From assembly GCA_027627225.1 (NCBI GenBank), contig CM051026.1, positions 4,828,415 to 4,892,414 of the forward strand: a stretch of 64,000 nt of DNA. Direction: 5' to 3'. Under the pieces are notes generated by a model, which saw nothing but the letters and a program-made list of their open reading frames with translations, did not search any database and was not told where the DNA came from. A program made the translations under genes and the position numbers. The stretch is from Congeria kusceri (Eukaryota; Mollusca; Bivalvia; Myida; Dreissenidae). Every line of letters starts with the position of its first letter. Positions within the stretch are counted from its first letter, which is position 1. Positions 12,172 to 23,212 of the stretch are shown one piece after another.

Positions 12172-12331
12172 GAACAGATGGGCCTGGCAGTGATGTACAG
12201 AAATAGATTGGTCAGCCAGGGAGTAAACAGCTGGAATGGAACTTGAGCCAGACACAGGACCTGTACCGACAGAAGTGACCATGGTTGCGATAGTTATCAA
12301 GTTGAGGATTGCAACCCGAGGTCTTGCCAAG
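12172..12331 (+). pseudogene. Relic of a thrombospondin type 1 repeat exon
   Basis: The segment lies between an acceptor-like acacatacag and a consensus-like donor (caag then gtaaga). Translated in pieces it gives the spacing of a TSP1 domain: a D-W-S-A start, a second W, then R-H-R-T-C, and near the end G-C-D-S-Y-Q-V-E-D-C-N-P-R-S-C. That matches the family's W..W / R.R.C / C....E...C....C pattern. However, it needs a frame change near the start and there is a TGA where a cysteine would be expected, so it is broken as read. TSP1 domains are extracellular adhesion modules. Moderate to low certainty without a profile search. Confidence 0.4.
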
Positions 12332-12482
12332 GTAAGATGACATGGAGATCAACAACAACAGTCGCTAAAGCAGTGACACGCTGCCTAAATGTAGTGTGGT
12401 TGCACCCAACAGATTTTTAGCTCACCTGATCTCGAACTGAGAGATATTGTGGTCAGTCATCCTCCGGCGTCTGTTGTTAATT

Positions 12483-12775
12483 AAGAAATAATTTTGCATT
12501 TAGAGTCGTTTATCGGCTAGTAAACAGCGATTTTGTGTTCTGATGCGTATGAATTAAACCACGAGGCTGTTAGTGTTTATTAGCCGATTAACAACGATAA
12601 TGCAAAAATTATTTCAATTGTAACATGACCTAGCACAATTTTTTTTCAGTTACGATACATTCTATATTTTACAGTTTCTAAACTAATTTTGGGTTGTTTA
12701 TTGGTAGTTTAACAACGGTGAATTTTTTTATTTGTCTATAGACAAATTCTGCATGTTACATGTTAGAATTGTCAT
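12483..12775 (-). mobile_element. 'GATACTCGC' palindromic MITE, copy B
   Basis: Recognisable by gttctgatgcgtatgaatta, aaaccacgagg, attagccgattaacaacga, ttgtctatagacaaattctg and catgttagaattg. Diverged in the middle. Non-coding. Confidence 0.75.
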
Positions 12776-13621
12776 TTATTGTGAACATTTTGCTTTAAAC
12801 TTGTTCTCTGAAACGCTATAAGGAAGTAGAAAAACTTGAAAAAAAAATGGGCACAATATATATGTTCAGATGATTTCCAATGAAGTTGATCTTTACAAAA
12901 AAACTATGTAAAAAGGTAAATATAAACAAATATTTTTTAAGCAGTTGCTGCCTCACTTTGTATTTGAAGTTTGATTGTGAGTCTTCACATTATCAGTTGG
13001 AACCCACATTTGATACTGACAGTGTGTCCTTAATGTGGGTCAGACAATTAAAGTGTTTTAGGACAGGAGTTGTCTCCCTTTGGTTTTAATTATTGGAGAT
13101 GGCATCATATTACAAGAATTAAACAGGTAAATTGTTTTAAAAATGACTAAAGAGAAAAAGATCAAATCAGTTTGATATTTCGGCAAAAGGAAATGACAAC
13201 TGTGATAAAATAGTCAGTGTGGTAAATCTCAAAAAATAATAAACACTCTAGAGACATTGATCAGTACACGTTTAAACCAACTGCATTTCGTCTGTGTGAT
13301 AAACACTTGTTCAATGTAACCTGATATTCAGCTACAAACCTTTGTCGCAGTGCAATAATTTAAATTAATCCAATACTCACGTGACCTAATACTCGCGTGA
13401 CAGTTTACATAGTTACACTGTTTACTGCAACAGACCACTGAGCCTCATTTGAAGGTTATCTTGGTTTCTGTTCAGTTGGAAGGTTTTATTGCTTGATTAT
13501 AATTGCCACTACATTTAATGTGTGTTTTCTGGATTATTTAATTAAACAGAGACACTGTGACATTAATATTTCTATTTAATTAAAGTTGTAAAGTTTTGTT
13601 TGCTGAAAGTCAACAAGCAAA
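12776..13621 (+). promoter_or_regulatory. Upstream region of the TRIM-like gene
   Basis: No gene. It contains the 5' flank and probably the untranslated leader of the gene that starts at 13622. AT-rich; I could not identify a TATA box or initiator with confidence, and an upstream non-coding exon cannot be excluded. The 69-codon frame at 12880-13089 shows no family features. Confidence 0.35.
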
Positions 13622-13956
13622 ATGGCGACATTTTCTATGTCTACTGTTGCTAAAGGGTCAGATGAATTTAAAGATTTTTGTTGTTCTACCTGCGAAGAGC
13701 AGTCTGTTGAAGTAGTCGCAGAATTTTACTGTGAAACATGTTCAAAGTTTTATTGTGGAAAATGTATTCATCATCATGGTCAGTTGTTCAAAAAACATTC
13801 CCCTTATGGAAGGGGAGATATGAACAAATGGCCAATTTCAAAGAAAGTGGAGGATTTTCTGATGAAATGCGAAGTTCACAAAGATAAAAAATTGGAAATT
13901 TTCTGTGAAGACCATGGACAGCTGTGCTGCTCAAATTGCATTCTACTTAATCACAG
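13622..13956 (+). CDS. Exon 1 of the TRIM-like gene (both B-boxes)
   Basis: Encodes residues 1-111 and two bases of codon 112. The donor is tcacag followed by gtatct. It ends exactly at the last zinc-binding histidine of B-box 2, and the split Arg codon is completed by exon 2. Reading on past the donor reaches a stop within 30 bases, which supports splicing there. Confidence 0.9.
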
Positions 13957-16900
13957 GTATCTTATGACATTTTTGTTAAAATGATTGTTAAGATAACAAT
14001 AATCCTTATTATTAGACAATTTACTTTTTAGACTAACCTGATTTAGTATGTTTATTAATATAAACAAGAATTAAGTTGAGGACAGTAACATACATGTAAC
14101 GATTGGCTTGAGAACCCCATATTTTATATATATCAGAAATGGTGCAGTTTTAAACTTCCAGTTTTTACCTGGATACCAATGTTTAACGGGTAAACTGACT
14201 ACCTGAATGTTAACATTTTATAAAATCAATACATATCAAGGTTAGTACAGTTTGAGATTGACTTCAATACCACTCTTCTTGATATCAGTTACACATCGAG
14301 GGTTGAGTGTGAATCTATTGTATCTGATATATAAATGTTAAGCTACTCATGCTCAATCTTTGAAAATACTATTATTGCCTTTTCTTACCTATTTTGAAAA
14401 CACGGTAACCTTTATTCCAATGCTGGCATATTCATTTTAAGCTAAACTGACTGAAGGCCAGCGAGCTTATGCCATGGCGGTTCGGTTGTGTGTGTGTGCG
14501 TGCGGCCATAGGTTTTTTCCTTTCATCTCCTCGAAAAGCAGTTGGCCAACTTTGCTGAAACTTCACACAAATGTTTCTTGGATTGTCCTCGATCAAAGTC
14601 ACTCCAATTGTTCCAGTACGCTGCACAAAAATGGCCACCAGGGCGTTAAATAGAAACATCTTTAAATGACATCTCATCCTCAACCTCTGGGTGAATTTTC
14701 ATATAATTTAGAAAAATGTTCCTTGGGTGGTCCTGTACCAAAATTTCTCAAATGTTGATGCTCAGTTGAAAATCTTTTTGTCAAAAACCACTTGTTTGGA
14801 TTTCAAACTTCTTTGACAGAAATGCTCCTTGGTTGTTTTTCTACCAAAGTTCCTCAAATGGTTTAAGTCCTTAAAAAAATGGCCGCCAGGGGGCGGGCCA
14901 TTTTTCCTAATAGGATTATATTAAAATTTTTGAAGATCTTTATGTTAGAAACCACTGGTTGGATTTTGAAGTAATTTTACCAAAATTATTGAATTATTTT
15001 GATTTGCTAAAAAACTTGGCCGCCAGTGGTTGGGGCCTTTTTAGCTCGACTTTTCTAATAAAAGGCAAGCTTTTCTACTCGCCCCGGCGTCAGCGTCGGC
15101 ATCCGAGTTACGTTAAAGTTTTTTGGTAAGCTTGTTTCTCAGGAATGGCTCGAGGGATTTCATTAAAAGTTAAAACATTTATTCCCTACATTAAAATGAA
15201 CCTATAGGCCAAGTTTGGTAACACTAGTTTGAAATTTGTCAAAATTATGGGCCTTTTTACACTGAGAAATTTTACATATAACTTTATGGACAGGTTAAAG
15301 ATTTTTGGTAAGCTGGTTTCTCAGGAATGGCATGAGGGATTTCATTCAAACTTAGAACACTTATTCCCTATATTAAAATGAACTCATAAGCCAATTATGA
15401 TAACTCTAGTTTGAAATTGACAAAATTGTGGGCCTTTTTACACTTAGAAATGGACAGGTTAAAGTTTTTCAGTAAGCTAGTTTCTCAATTTTTTGTTTCC
15501 GCTCCCTAACTCGAGTACTGATTAAGCTATTGTAATGAAACTTCAAACATAGATATCTTATAGCGAGACCTTGCTTGGGATTACATATGTGGTGGGTGGG
15601 GTCAAGGTCACTGTTACTAAAAATAGAATAAACAGTTTCCGCTCAATAACTTGAGAACGCACTGAGATATTTTAATGAAACTTAATACAAACATACCTTA
15701 TATCGAGACCTCACTTGCGATTGCGTTTAGGGTCAAGGGTCAAGGTCACTGTTACTGAAATAGAAAAACGGTTTCCGCTCAATAACTTTAGAAAGCATTG
15801 AGATATTTTAATGAAACTTTATACATAGATGCTTTATATAGAGACCTTGCTTGGGATTGCATATGGGGTGGGTGGGGTCAAGGTCACTGGTGCTAAAAAT
15901 AGAAAAATGGTAACCGCTCAATAACTTAAGAACGCATTGAGATATTTTTATGAAACTTAGTGCATAGATACCTTATATCGAGACCTTGCTTGGGATTGCA
16001 TATGGGGTGGGTGTGGTTAAGGTCAAGTTTACCATTACTAAAAATTTTATTGATGTGCTGACTTTAATGCATTTTGTTTGAAAAATTTGGTTTTCGGGGA
16101 ATTTCCATGTTTCTTGTTTAAGAAAAAAATGCCAGTAACTCTGACAAGCACAAGAAAAGTCTAGCTAGCTGTCCTCCTACAGCTCTTCTTTTGTTATATG
16201 GCTTATCAGCAGGGTCCTTTTGCTTCTGACACTCCTTACTTTATAAGCAATTGGAGCAAAACAGACACTCATGTGCCTTCGTTATATTTTATGTGCCAAA
16301 GTACGCTTAAATATCCAGTAGAAGACTATATGAGGCACGTTGTGGGAAAACTGGCCTTAATGCATGTGCGTAAATGTCGTCCCGGATTAGCCTGTGCAGT
16401 CCGCACAGGCTAATCCTGGACAGCACTTTAAGCTTTTATGGTATTTTCTGTTTCAAGGAAGTCTCTTCTAAATATAAATCCACTGTAGGCGGAAAGTGCC
16501 ATCCCTGATTAGCCTGTTGCGGAATCCGCACAGGCTGATCCGGGATGACACTTTACGCACATGCATTAAGCCCGGTTTTCCCATGACACGGCACATAATG
16601 TTTTGAAATGGCCAATCTAAACCATCCATCTCATAAGCTTTGAACTTAGAATATGTATAACAGTATTTTTTTTTATATTTAAGAAAAATTTGCCAAATTA
16701 TTTTAAGCATTTTATTATAATATACTATATTTTGTTTCAGACAGTGCACCAAAGTGACGCTTGTATCTGAGTGTGTCAAAACCCAGTCAACTGACCTGCA
16801 GCAGTTTGCAGTGAAGCTTCAAACAATTCAGGAACAAATGAACAATCTTCAAACAAATTGGGAGACCGGCATTAAATCACTGCAGGGTTCATATGATGAA

Positions 16901-19071
16901 CAATTACACAAAATACAAGAAACACGCAGGAAAATAAATGACACTTTAGACAATATTGAAAAAATCACTTTGAAGGAAATGAAAAATACACTCACAAGTC
17001 TGCAAGCTTCTCTCAAGACTGATGTGAACAACTGCAGAAGGCTTCGTGACGACTTGAAAATACTGCATGAAGCCATTCAGGACATAAGTGATATGAGCAT
17101 GAAAGAACTCTCCTTTATAGCGAGCAAGAAATGTAGCGACAAAATACAACAGTCAGAAACATATTTGAAGGAGAACTCTGTTCAGGTTGAGCATGCACTA
17201 ACATTCCAGCCTAACAGTGACATTGAGCAGTACTTGTCCAAACTGTCAGGTCTGGGGAGGATTGTACACAGTACCCAGGCATTGACAGTGCAGGGAAACC
17301 CAGATCAAGTATTGACTGTTAAAGGAAAGTCACAGTATGATGTGAGCATACCAAGTGATTCATCACCATGCAGTATCACTGGCATATGTGTTCTCCCTGA
17401 TGGCCAGATTCTTGTTGTAGACAACAATAATAAGAAATTAAAGCTGCTGGACCAGCAGTACAGGGTGCTTACTCATTGTGATGTGTCTACTCGTCCCTTG
17501 GACATGTGTCATATAACACTCAGTGAAGTTGCTGTTACTGTGAATGATGCTAACACACATGGGATCCAGTTTATCTCAGTCAACAATGGGCAGCTGGTGA
17601 AGGGCAGGAAGCTTCAGTTACAACATCACAGTGGAGGTATCGCCCACCACCAGGGGGAGCTGTATGTCACTGATCAGACTGCACTGTACAAGTACGCACT
17701 GAGTGGGAAACTGGTCAGCAAGCTGTATGAGGATACATCAGCTGGATATACAGGTTAGAATCATGGCGGGTTCATCCGGATATTATTAGAAATATGTATT
17801 ATAAGATAATTGTAAGGCTGCATAGTTGTAGAATGTACATGTGTCAGTTTAAGTTTACAACAGCAGTTAAGAATGATGTTCAATATTATTGATTTATATA
17901 TATGAGTAATCAGGCATTTTGACTGTCACTCCTGACTTCATGGCATGTCTATAAATAGACAGTGAGTGCAAATCAATGACACATTCTGTGACCTGCTGTT
18001 TATATTTTGTGGTTTTCAAGTAAATATACGTGCATTATTGTTTCATAATTCATCGTGTTTCCAAACGTTATATGAAGTAAATAAACTTTAAATTGTTGTA
18101 GTTGAAATTTGTTAAATTAATAGATTTGTATTTGTAAAACTGTTTAAATAACAACTGGCTTTTGTTACTTGTGTAGAAGAACGAGAGAGAAAAGTTTTAT
18201 TTTATGTTGTTTTGAAACATATTTCCTGTTGTAAAAGCTTAACTTCTGTTATTATAATGTACATGTACATGTCATAAATATGTCAGCCTGTGTCAGCTAT
18301 AGAATAACACAGATGTCAGTAATCATGTATACATGTATAGAAAATCTGTTATTACTGCATATGCCATAGTTGCATCAGCTGACACATTCATGTATACATG
18401 TATAGGAAATCTGTTATTACTGCGTATAGTTACACATTCATGCGTACACGTTCATTGTACCGTGTAATCGTTTCCATCCGTGTAATTGTGGTAGACTTCA
18501 ATTCTAACTCACCAGTCTACGTGTCAAACTTTTAGGCAATAAACTGATACAGAACCTTCCTGTCACACTAAAATATTTATTATTATTGGATTGTATGCAG
18601 ATCTTTAAGACGCGTAATTGTCTGTTTAACTACGCATTAATAATACGATGTCACTGCAGTTTGTGTATTAATATTATTAAACATTTAAAGTAATTTAATA
18701 TCTTGATGTGACTCTGTTTTGCAGTAGACAGGTGTGCTGTGAGTCCCTCAGGGGATCGTATATACATCACCAACAACTCCCAGGACAAGCTCCTCACCCT
18801 GGCCAGGGATGGGTCGGTACTCTCTACATTGGAGGACCCTGAACTACGAGACCCACTGGCTGTACATGTGACACCTGCAGGCCAGGTGTTGGTCTGTGGA
18901 TGGGGGTCCCACTGTATACAGGTGGACAGGGAGGGCAGGAAGAAGCTGGCCACTCTGGCTACAGACAGGGATGGAGTGGGGGTCCCACTGTCAGTCTGCT
19001 ACAACAGGCACACAGCCTCCATCATTGTGGGTCAACATGGCAACAACATCCTGGTGTTCAAAGTGCAATAG
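13622..19071 (+). CDS. TRIM-like protein: two B-boxes, coiled coil, NHL-like propeller, no RING
   Basis: Three coding exons (13622-13956, 16741-17753, 18725-19071) join in frame to 564 codons plus TAG. Both introns are GT-AG, of phase 2 then phase 1. Residues about 20-59 form B-box 1 (C-x2-C pairs, then His), 83-111 B-box 2 (C-x2-H-x8-C ... C-x2-C ... H), about 128-230 a heptad-rich coiled coil, and about 320-564 beta-propeller repeats with the NHL-type phrase 'LPDGQILVVDNNNKKLKLLD' at about 330-350. There is no RING, so ubiquitin ligase activity of its own is not expected. B-box/coiled-coil proteins of this kind are scaffolds or regulators that multimerise through the coil, and such RING-less forms are greatly expanded in bivalves. 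The start codon has a favourable context (A at -3, G at +4). Exact orthologue unknown: TRIM2/3/56/71-like is a label of architecture only. Confidence 0.9.
14440..15040 (+). repeat. Dispersed repeat with ~130-bp internal units
   Basis: Phrases such as cttcacacaaatgtttcttg / aaatgttccttgggtggtcc / atgctccttggttg and 'aaatggccgccaggg' recur about every 100-150 bases. It includes a short (GT)n run near 14490. The minus-strand frame inside it is incidental. Confidence 0.6.
15040..16070 (+). repeat. Two fused dispersed repeats
   Basis: 15040-15485 matches 29444-29900 (tttttagctcgactttt, ggtaagct.gtttctcagga, ggcctttttacac). From about 15490 it continues into five units of the family that makes up 5960-7253. 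The same junction occurs at 29905, so the fusion is a property of the family and not chance juxtaposition. Confidence 0.75.
16330..16596. mobile_element. Fold-back MITE, second copy
   Basis: Same long inverted-repeat design as 2226-2489: gtgggaaaactggccttaat on the left, attaagcccggttttcccat on the right, gattagcctgtgcag inside both arms. It sits about 145 bases before the exon 2 acceptor and could fold in the pre-mRNA; any effect on splicing is speculation. Confidence 0.85.
16741..17753 (+). CDS. Exon 2 of the TRIM-like gene (coiled coil and first propeller blades)
   Basis: Starts acagtgcaccaaagtg, which completes the Arg codon and continues in frame as Q-C-T-K-V-T-L-V-S-E, the usual sequence after B-box 2 in this family. 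It ends cag before gttaga; the last base begins codon 450. Long heptad-like helices occupy the first third; the propeller starts after residue about 316. Confidence 0.9.
17754..18724 (+). other. Intron 2 of the TRIM-like gene
   Basis: 971 bases, gttaga to ctgttttgcag. It holds short direct repeats of catgtatacatgtata-type sequence near 18320-18440 and otherwise nothing recognised. Confidence 0.85.
18725..19071 (+). CDS. Exon 3 of the TRIM-like gene (last propeller blades and stop)
   Basis: The first two bases complete a Val codon, then D-R-C-A-V-S-P-S-G-D follows in frame. It carries two more propeller-type blades (a 'SPSGDRIYITNNSQDKLLTL' stretch and a 'VTPAGQVLVCGWGSHCIQV' stretch). GC-richer than its surroundings, as expected of coding sequence. 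Ends with TAG. Confidence 0.9.
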
Positions 19072-19320
19072 CTTACTTTTACATGTATCAGACATTTGTA
19101 TAATAACAAATATGGTTATCTTAAAATGTCAGTTTGTAAGTTAGAAATGATATATTGTGTAATGTATTATTTTTCAAATTTATGTATTGTGTATTGTGTT
19201 ATGTGTCAAAACACAATTGTGGCTTAGTATCTACAATATGTTTGTGTAAACAATATCTTTATCCTAAAATGACAGTGTATTTTTGGACATTGTGAATTAT
19301 ATTCTACCGTCTTTGTCTTA

Positions 19321-19326
19321 AATAAA
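19321..19326 (+). terminator. Likely polyadenylation signal of the TRIM-like gene
   Basis: An AATAAA hexamer lies 250 bases after the stop codon and is the first canonical one in the 3' flank. Confidence 0.6.
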
Positions 19327-19669
19327 TGCTATTGCATTTTACATAACTTAACCAGTCAACATGTACTGTATGCCAAAATGACATAAACTATTTAGTTTAG
19401 GAGTTAATGTTTGTACATAAATATACATGTACATGACACTCGCTATTTTTAGACTGACTGTCATTTCTACATTCATGTTAGAAATTTATTTGATCAATTA
19501 CTTGAAAACATGACACTGTATTGTTGTATAAATACTTGTATTTGAACTATTAAAAATTAAGAATAGCTGAGAATTTTTGCAGTGATTTGACAGCTTTAAA
19601 TTTAATTTAATCATTTACGTAATATGCATTGTTGACGTCATTATGTGATTATTGTTATATTGTTATTTT
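19327..19669. other. 3' flank of the TRIM-like gene
   Basis: AT-rich, nothing recognised. Confidence 0.4.
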
Positions 19670-22600
19670 TAGCTCACCTGAGCACAACGTGCTCATGGTG
19701 GGCTTTTGTGATTGCCTTTTGTTTGGCATGCGTCGTCCGTCGTGCGTCGTCAACATTTACCTAGAGGCCACATTTATTGGCCAATCTTCATGAAACTTGC
19801 CCAGAACATTTGTCCCAATGATATCTTAGCCAAGGTTGAGACTGGGTCATGTGGGGTCAAAAACTAGGTCACTAGGTCAATTAGAAGAAAAAGTTTGTGA
19901 ACACATATTTTTTGCCCAATCAGCATGAAACTTGCTCAGAACATTTGTTCTAATGATATCTTAGCAGAGTTCGAAAATGGCTCCGGTCCTTTGAAAAACA
20001 TGGCCGCCAGGGGGTGGGGCAGTTTTCCTTATATAGCTATAGAAAAAAGCTTGTGAACACTCTAGAAGTGACATTTTTTAACCAATTCTCACGAAACTTG
20101 CACAGAATATTCGTTCTTATGAAATCTCGGCCGAATTGGAAAATGGTTCCGCTCCATTGAAAAACATGGCTGCCAGGGGGCGGGGCAGGTTTCCTTATAT
20201 GGCTATAGAAAAAAGCTTGTGAATACTCCAGAAGTCACATTTTTAGCCCAATCAACATGAAACTTGCTCAGAACATTTGTTCTTATGATATCTCAGCCGA
20301 GTTCGAAAATTGTTCCAGTCCGTTGAAAAACATGGCTGCCACAGGGTGGGGCAGTTTTCCTTATATGGCTATATTGAAAACTTTGACAAGCTTGTGAACA
20401 CTCTAGAGGCCACATTTATTGCTCAATCTTCATGAAACTTGCCCAGAACATTTGTCCCAATGATTTCTCGATTGAATTTGAAACTTGGTCATGTGGGTTC
20501 AAAAACTAGGTCACTAGGTCAAATTGAAGAAAAAGCTTGTGAACACTCTAGAAATCAAATTTTTTGCCCTATCAACATGAAACTTGCTCAGAATATTTGT
20601 TCTTATGATATCTCTGTCGCTTTCGAAAATATTCTGCTCCGTTGAAAAACATGGCCACCAGGGGACGGAGCAGTTTTCCTTATATGGCTATAGAAAAAGT
20701 TTGTTAACACTCTAGAAGTCACATTTTTTTGCCCAATCAACATGAAATTTGCTCAGAACATTTGTTCTTATGATATCTTAGCCGAGTTCGAAAATGGTTC
20801 CTCTCTGTTTAAAAAACATGGCTGCAAGGGTGCGGGGCAGTTTTCCTTATATAGCTAGCTATATTGAAAATTAAAAAGCTTGTGAACACTCCAAGGGCCA
20901 CATTTATTGCCCAATCTTCTTGAAACTTGCCCAGAACATTTGTCCCTATGATATCTCGAAGGAGTTCGAAACTGGGTCATGTCGGGTCAAAACCTAGGTC
21001 AATATTCAACTTAAAGAAAAAGCTTGTGAACACTCTAAAAATCAAATTTTTTTAACCCAATGAACATGAACGTTGCTCCGGACATTTGTTATTGTTATAT
21101 CTAGGCCAAATTCGAAAATAGTTCCGCTCCATTGAAAAACATGGCTGTCAGGGGGCGGGGCAGTTTTCCTTATATGGCTATAGAAAAAGATTGTGAACGC
21201 TCCAAAAGTCACATTTTTTGCTTAATCAACATTAAACTTGCTCAGAACATTTTTTCTTATGATATCTCAGCTGAGTTCGAAAACAGTTCCACTCCGTTGA
21301 TAAACATGGCTGCCACGGGGCGGCGCAGTATTCCTTATATGGCTCTATTGAAAACTTTAAAAAGTTTGTGAGCACTCTAGAGGCCACATTTATTGCCAAA
21401 TCTTCGTGAAACTTGCCCAGAACATTTGTCCCAATGATATCTCGAATGAGTTTGAAACTGTTTTATGTGGAGTCAAAAACTAGGTCACTAGGTCAAATTG
21501 AAGAAAAAGCTTGTGAACACTCTAGAAGTCACATTTTTAGCCCATTGAACATGAAACTTGCTCAGAACATTTGTTCTTATGATATCTAGGCCAAATTCAA
21601 AAATGGTTCCGCTCCGTTGAAAACATGGCCGCCAGAGGGCGAGGCAGTTTTCCTTATAGGGCTATAGAAAAAGCTTATGAACGCTCCAAAAGTCAAATTT
21701 TTTGCCCAGTCAACATGAAACTTGCTCGGAACATTTGTCAGGGAACGAGGCAGTTTTCCTTATATGGCTATATTGAAAACTTAAAAGCTTGTGGGCACTC
21801 TGGAGGCCACATTTATTGCCCAATCTTCATGAAACCTGCCCAGAACATTTGTTCCAATAATATCTCGAACGAGTGTGAAACTTGGTTATGTGGGGACAAA
21901 AACTAGATCACTAGGTCATATTAAATAAAAAGCTTGTAAACACCCTAGAAGTCATATTTTTTACCCCAATCTTCTTAAAACTTGCTCAGAACATTTGTTT
22001 GAATAATATCTCAAACAAGTTTGAAACTGTGTCACCTAGGGTCAAAAACTAGGACACCAGGATGATATCTCAGATAAGTTTGAAACTGGGTCAGGTGGGG
22101 TAAAAAACTAGGTCCCCAGGCCCAATTGAAGAAAAAAGTTTGTGAACACTCTGGAGACCACATTAATAGCCCAATCATCATGCTTTGAACATTTGTCCCA
22201 GTGATATCTCAGATTGGTTCAAAACTGGGTCACTTAGGATCGAAAACTAGGCCACGAGGGCAAATTGAAGAAAAAACCTGTGAACACTAGAAAACAAATT
22301 GTTTGCCCAATCTTCTTGAAACTTGCTCATAATTTTTTTTCAATGTTATCTCAGATGAGTTCGAAACTGGGTCATGTGGGGTAAAAAATTAGTTCACCAG
22401 GCCAAATTAAAGAAAAAGCTTGTGAACACTATAGAGTCCACATTTATATACTAATAATCCCGAAATTTGCTTAGAACATTTGTCGCAATGATATCTGCAA
22501 CAATTTCGAAACCAGGCGACATGGGGTAAAAAGCTAGGGCACCAGGTCTGATTGAAAAAAAGCTTTTGAACACTCTAGAGGCCAAATTGTTAGCTGAATC

Positions 22601-22677
22601 TTCATGAAACTTGCTAAAAACAGTTAAGTTCCTTAGCCCCTCAGGTGAGCGACCTAGGGCCTTGTGGCTCTCTTGTT
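19670..22677 (+). mobile_element. Long dispersed repeat bounded by GCTCACCTGAG / CTCAGGTGAGC
   Basis: It opens tttttagctcacctgagcac then gtgctcatggtg, and closes cctcaggtgagcgacctagg then ggctctcttgtta, so an 11-base inverted repeat marks both ends. Between them about 15 diverged units repeat attcttcatgaaacttgc-type, cagaacatttgt, atgatatctc, gagttcgaaa and aagcttgtgaacactc phrases every 160-200 bases; some units also carry 'catggccgccagggggcg'. No transposase or polymerase is encoded, so it must be non-autonomous. The many 60-95-codon frames here are products of the repeat. Confidence 0.75.
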
Positions 22678-22895
22678 AATATTTGTTATCTGTTATCTAA
22701 AATAAAAACATTTTATAGTTTGAGTGTGAATAAAACTTCGATTATTTCACCTTTGTCTATGTTATTATTCATAAACATTGAAAACACATATGTGATAACT
22801 GCTATATTGTTGTTTGACAAGGTATTAATATTCAGATAATGATTACATTAAAGGGACCTGTTCACAGATTGACGAATTGATAATTGTTCAACTGT
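22678..22895. other. AT-rich spacer
   Basis: Nothing recognised. Confidence 0.4.
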
Positions 22896-23105
22896 TTGTC
22901 ACCGATTCCAAAAATAAAAGAACAGTGTATACAAAGGAGCAAAATAACACTATGGACCTAGAAATATACTGTAAAAATAACACTATGGACCTAGAAATAT
23001 ACTGTAAAAACCGAGTGTTTCTGTTAATTTTGTTGAAATTATTGACAACACTGGAATAAATAGGAGTGTTTCTGTTAATTTCGTTGAAATTGTTGACAAC
23101 ACGTG
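22896..23105 (+). repeat. Two adjacent short tandem duplications
   Basis: A 33-base unit (aacactatggacctagaaat and on) occurs twice, then a unit of about 50 bases (gagtgtttctgttaatttcg and on, ending gttgacaacac) occurs twice. Copies are nearly identical, so recent. Confidence 0.85.
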
Positions 23106-23133
23106 GAACACTTGCATGAAGTAAATAATGCAA

Positions 23134-23205
23134 GTCTGAATGGCCGAGTGGTTAAGGTGATAGCCTTTTAATCCGGAGGTCCCGGGTTCGAACCCGATGG
23201 GACCA
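23134..23205 (+). tRNA. tRNA-like sequence, probably a pseudogene
   Basis: It has a good A box (tggccgagtggttaagg, of Ser/Leu type) and B box (gggttcgaaccc), a short acceptor pairing (gtct/ggac) and a T run directly after, as for a Pol III terminator. But the anticodon arm does not pair well and the long variable arm of Ser/Leu tRNAs is missing. I favour a tRNA pseudogene or SINE head over a working tRNA. Confidence 0.4.
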
Positions 23206-23212
23206 ATTTTTA

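Larger units (their letters stand above)
13957..16740 (+). other. Intron 1 of the TRIM-like gene, filled with repeats
   Basis: It spans 2784 bases from gtatct to a T-rich acceptor (tattttgtttcag). Contents in order: a half copy of the fold-back element (about 14295-14345), a dispersed repeat starting near 14440, another family (tttttagctcgacttttc) from about 15040, units of the 'cataacttgagaacgcat' family to 16060, and a full fold-back MITE at 16330-16596. No coding sequence. Confidence 0.8.
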
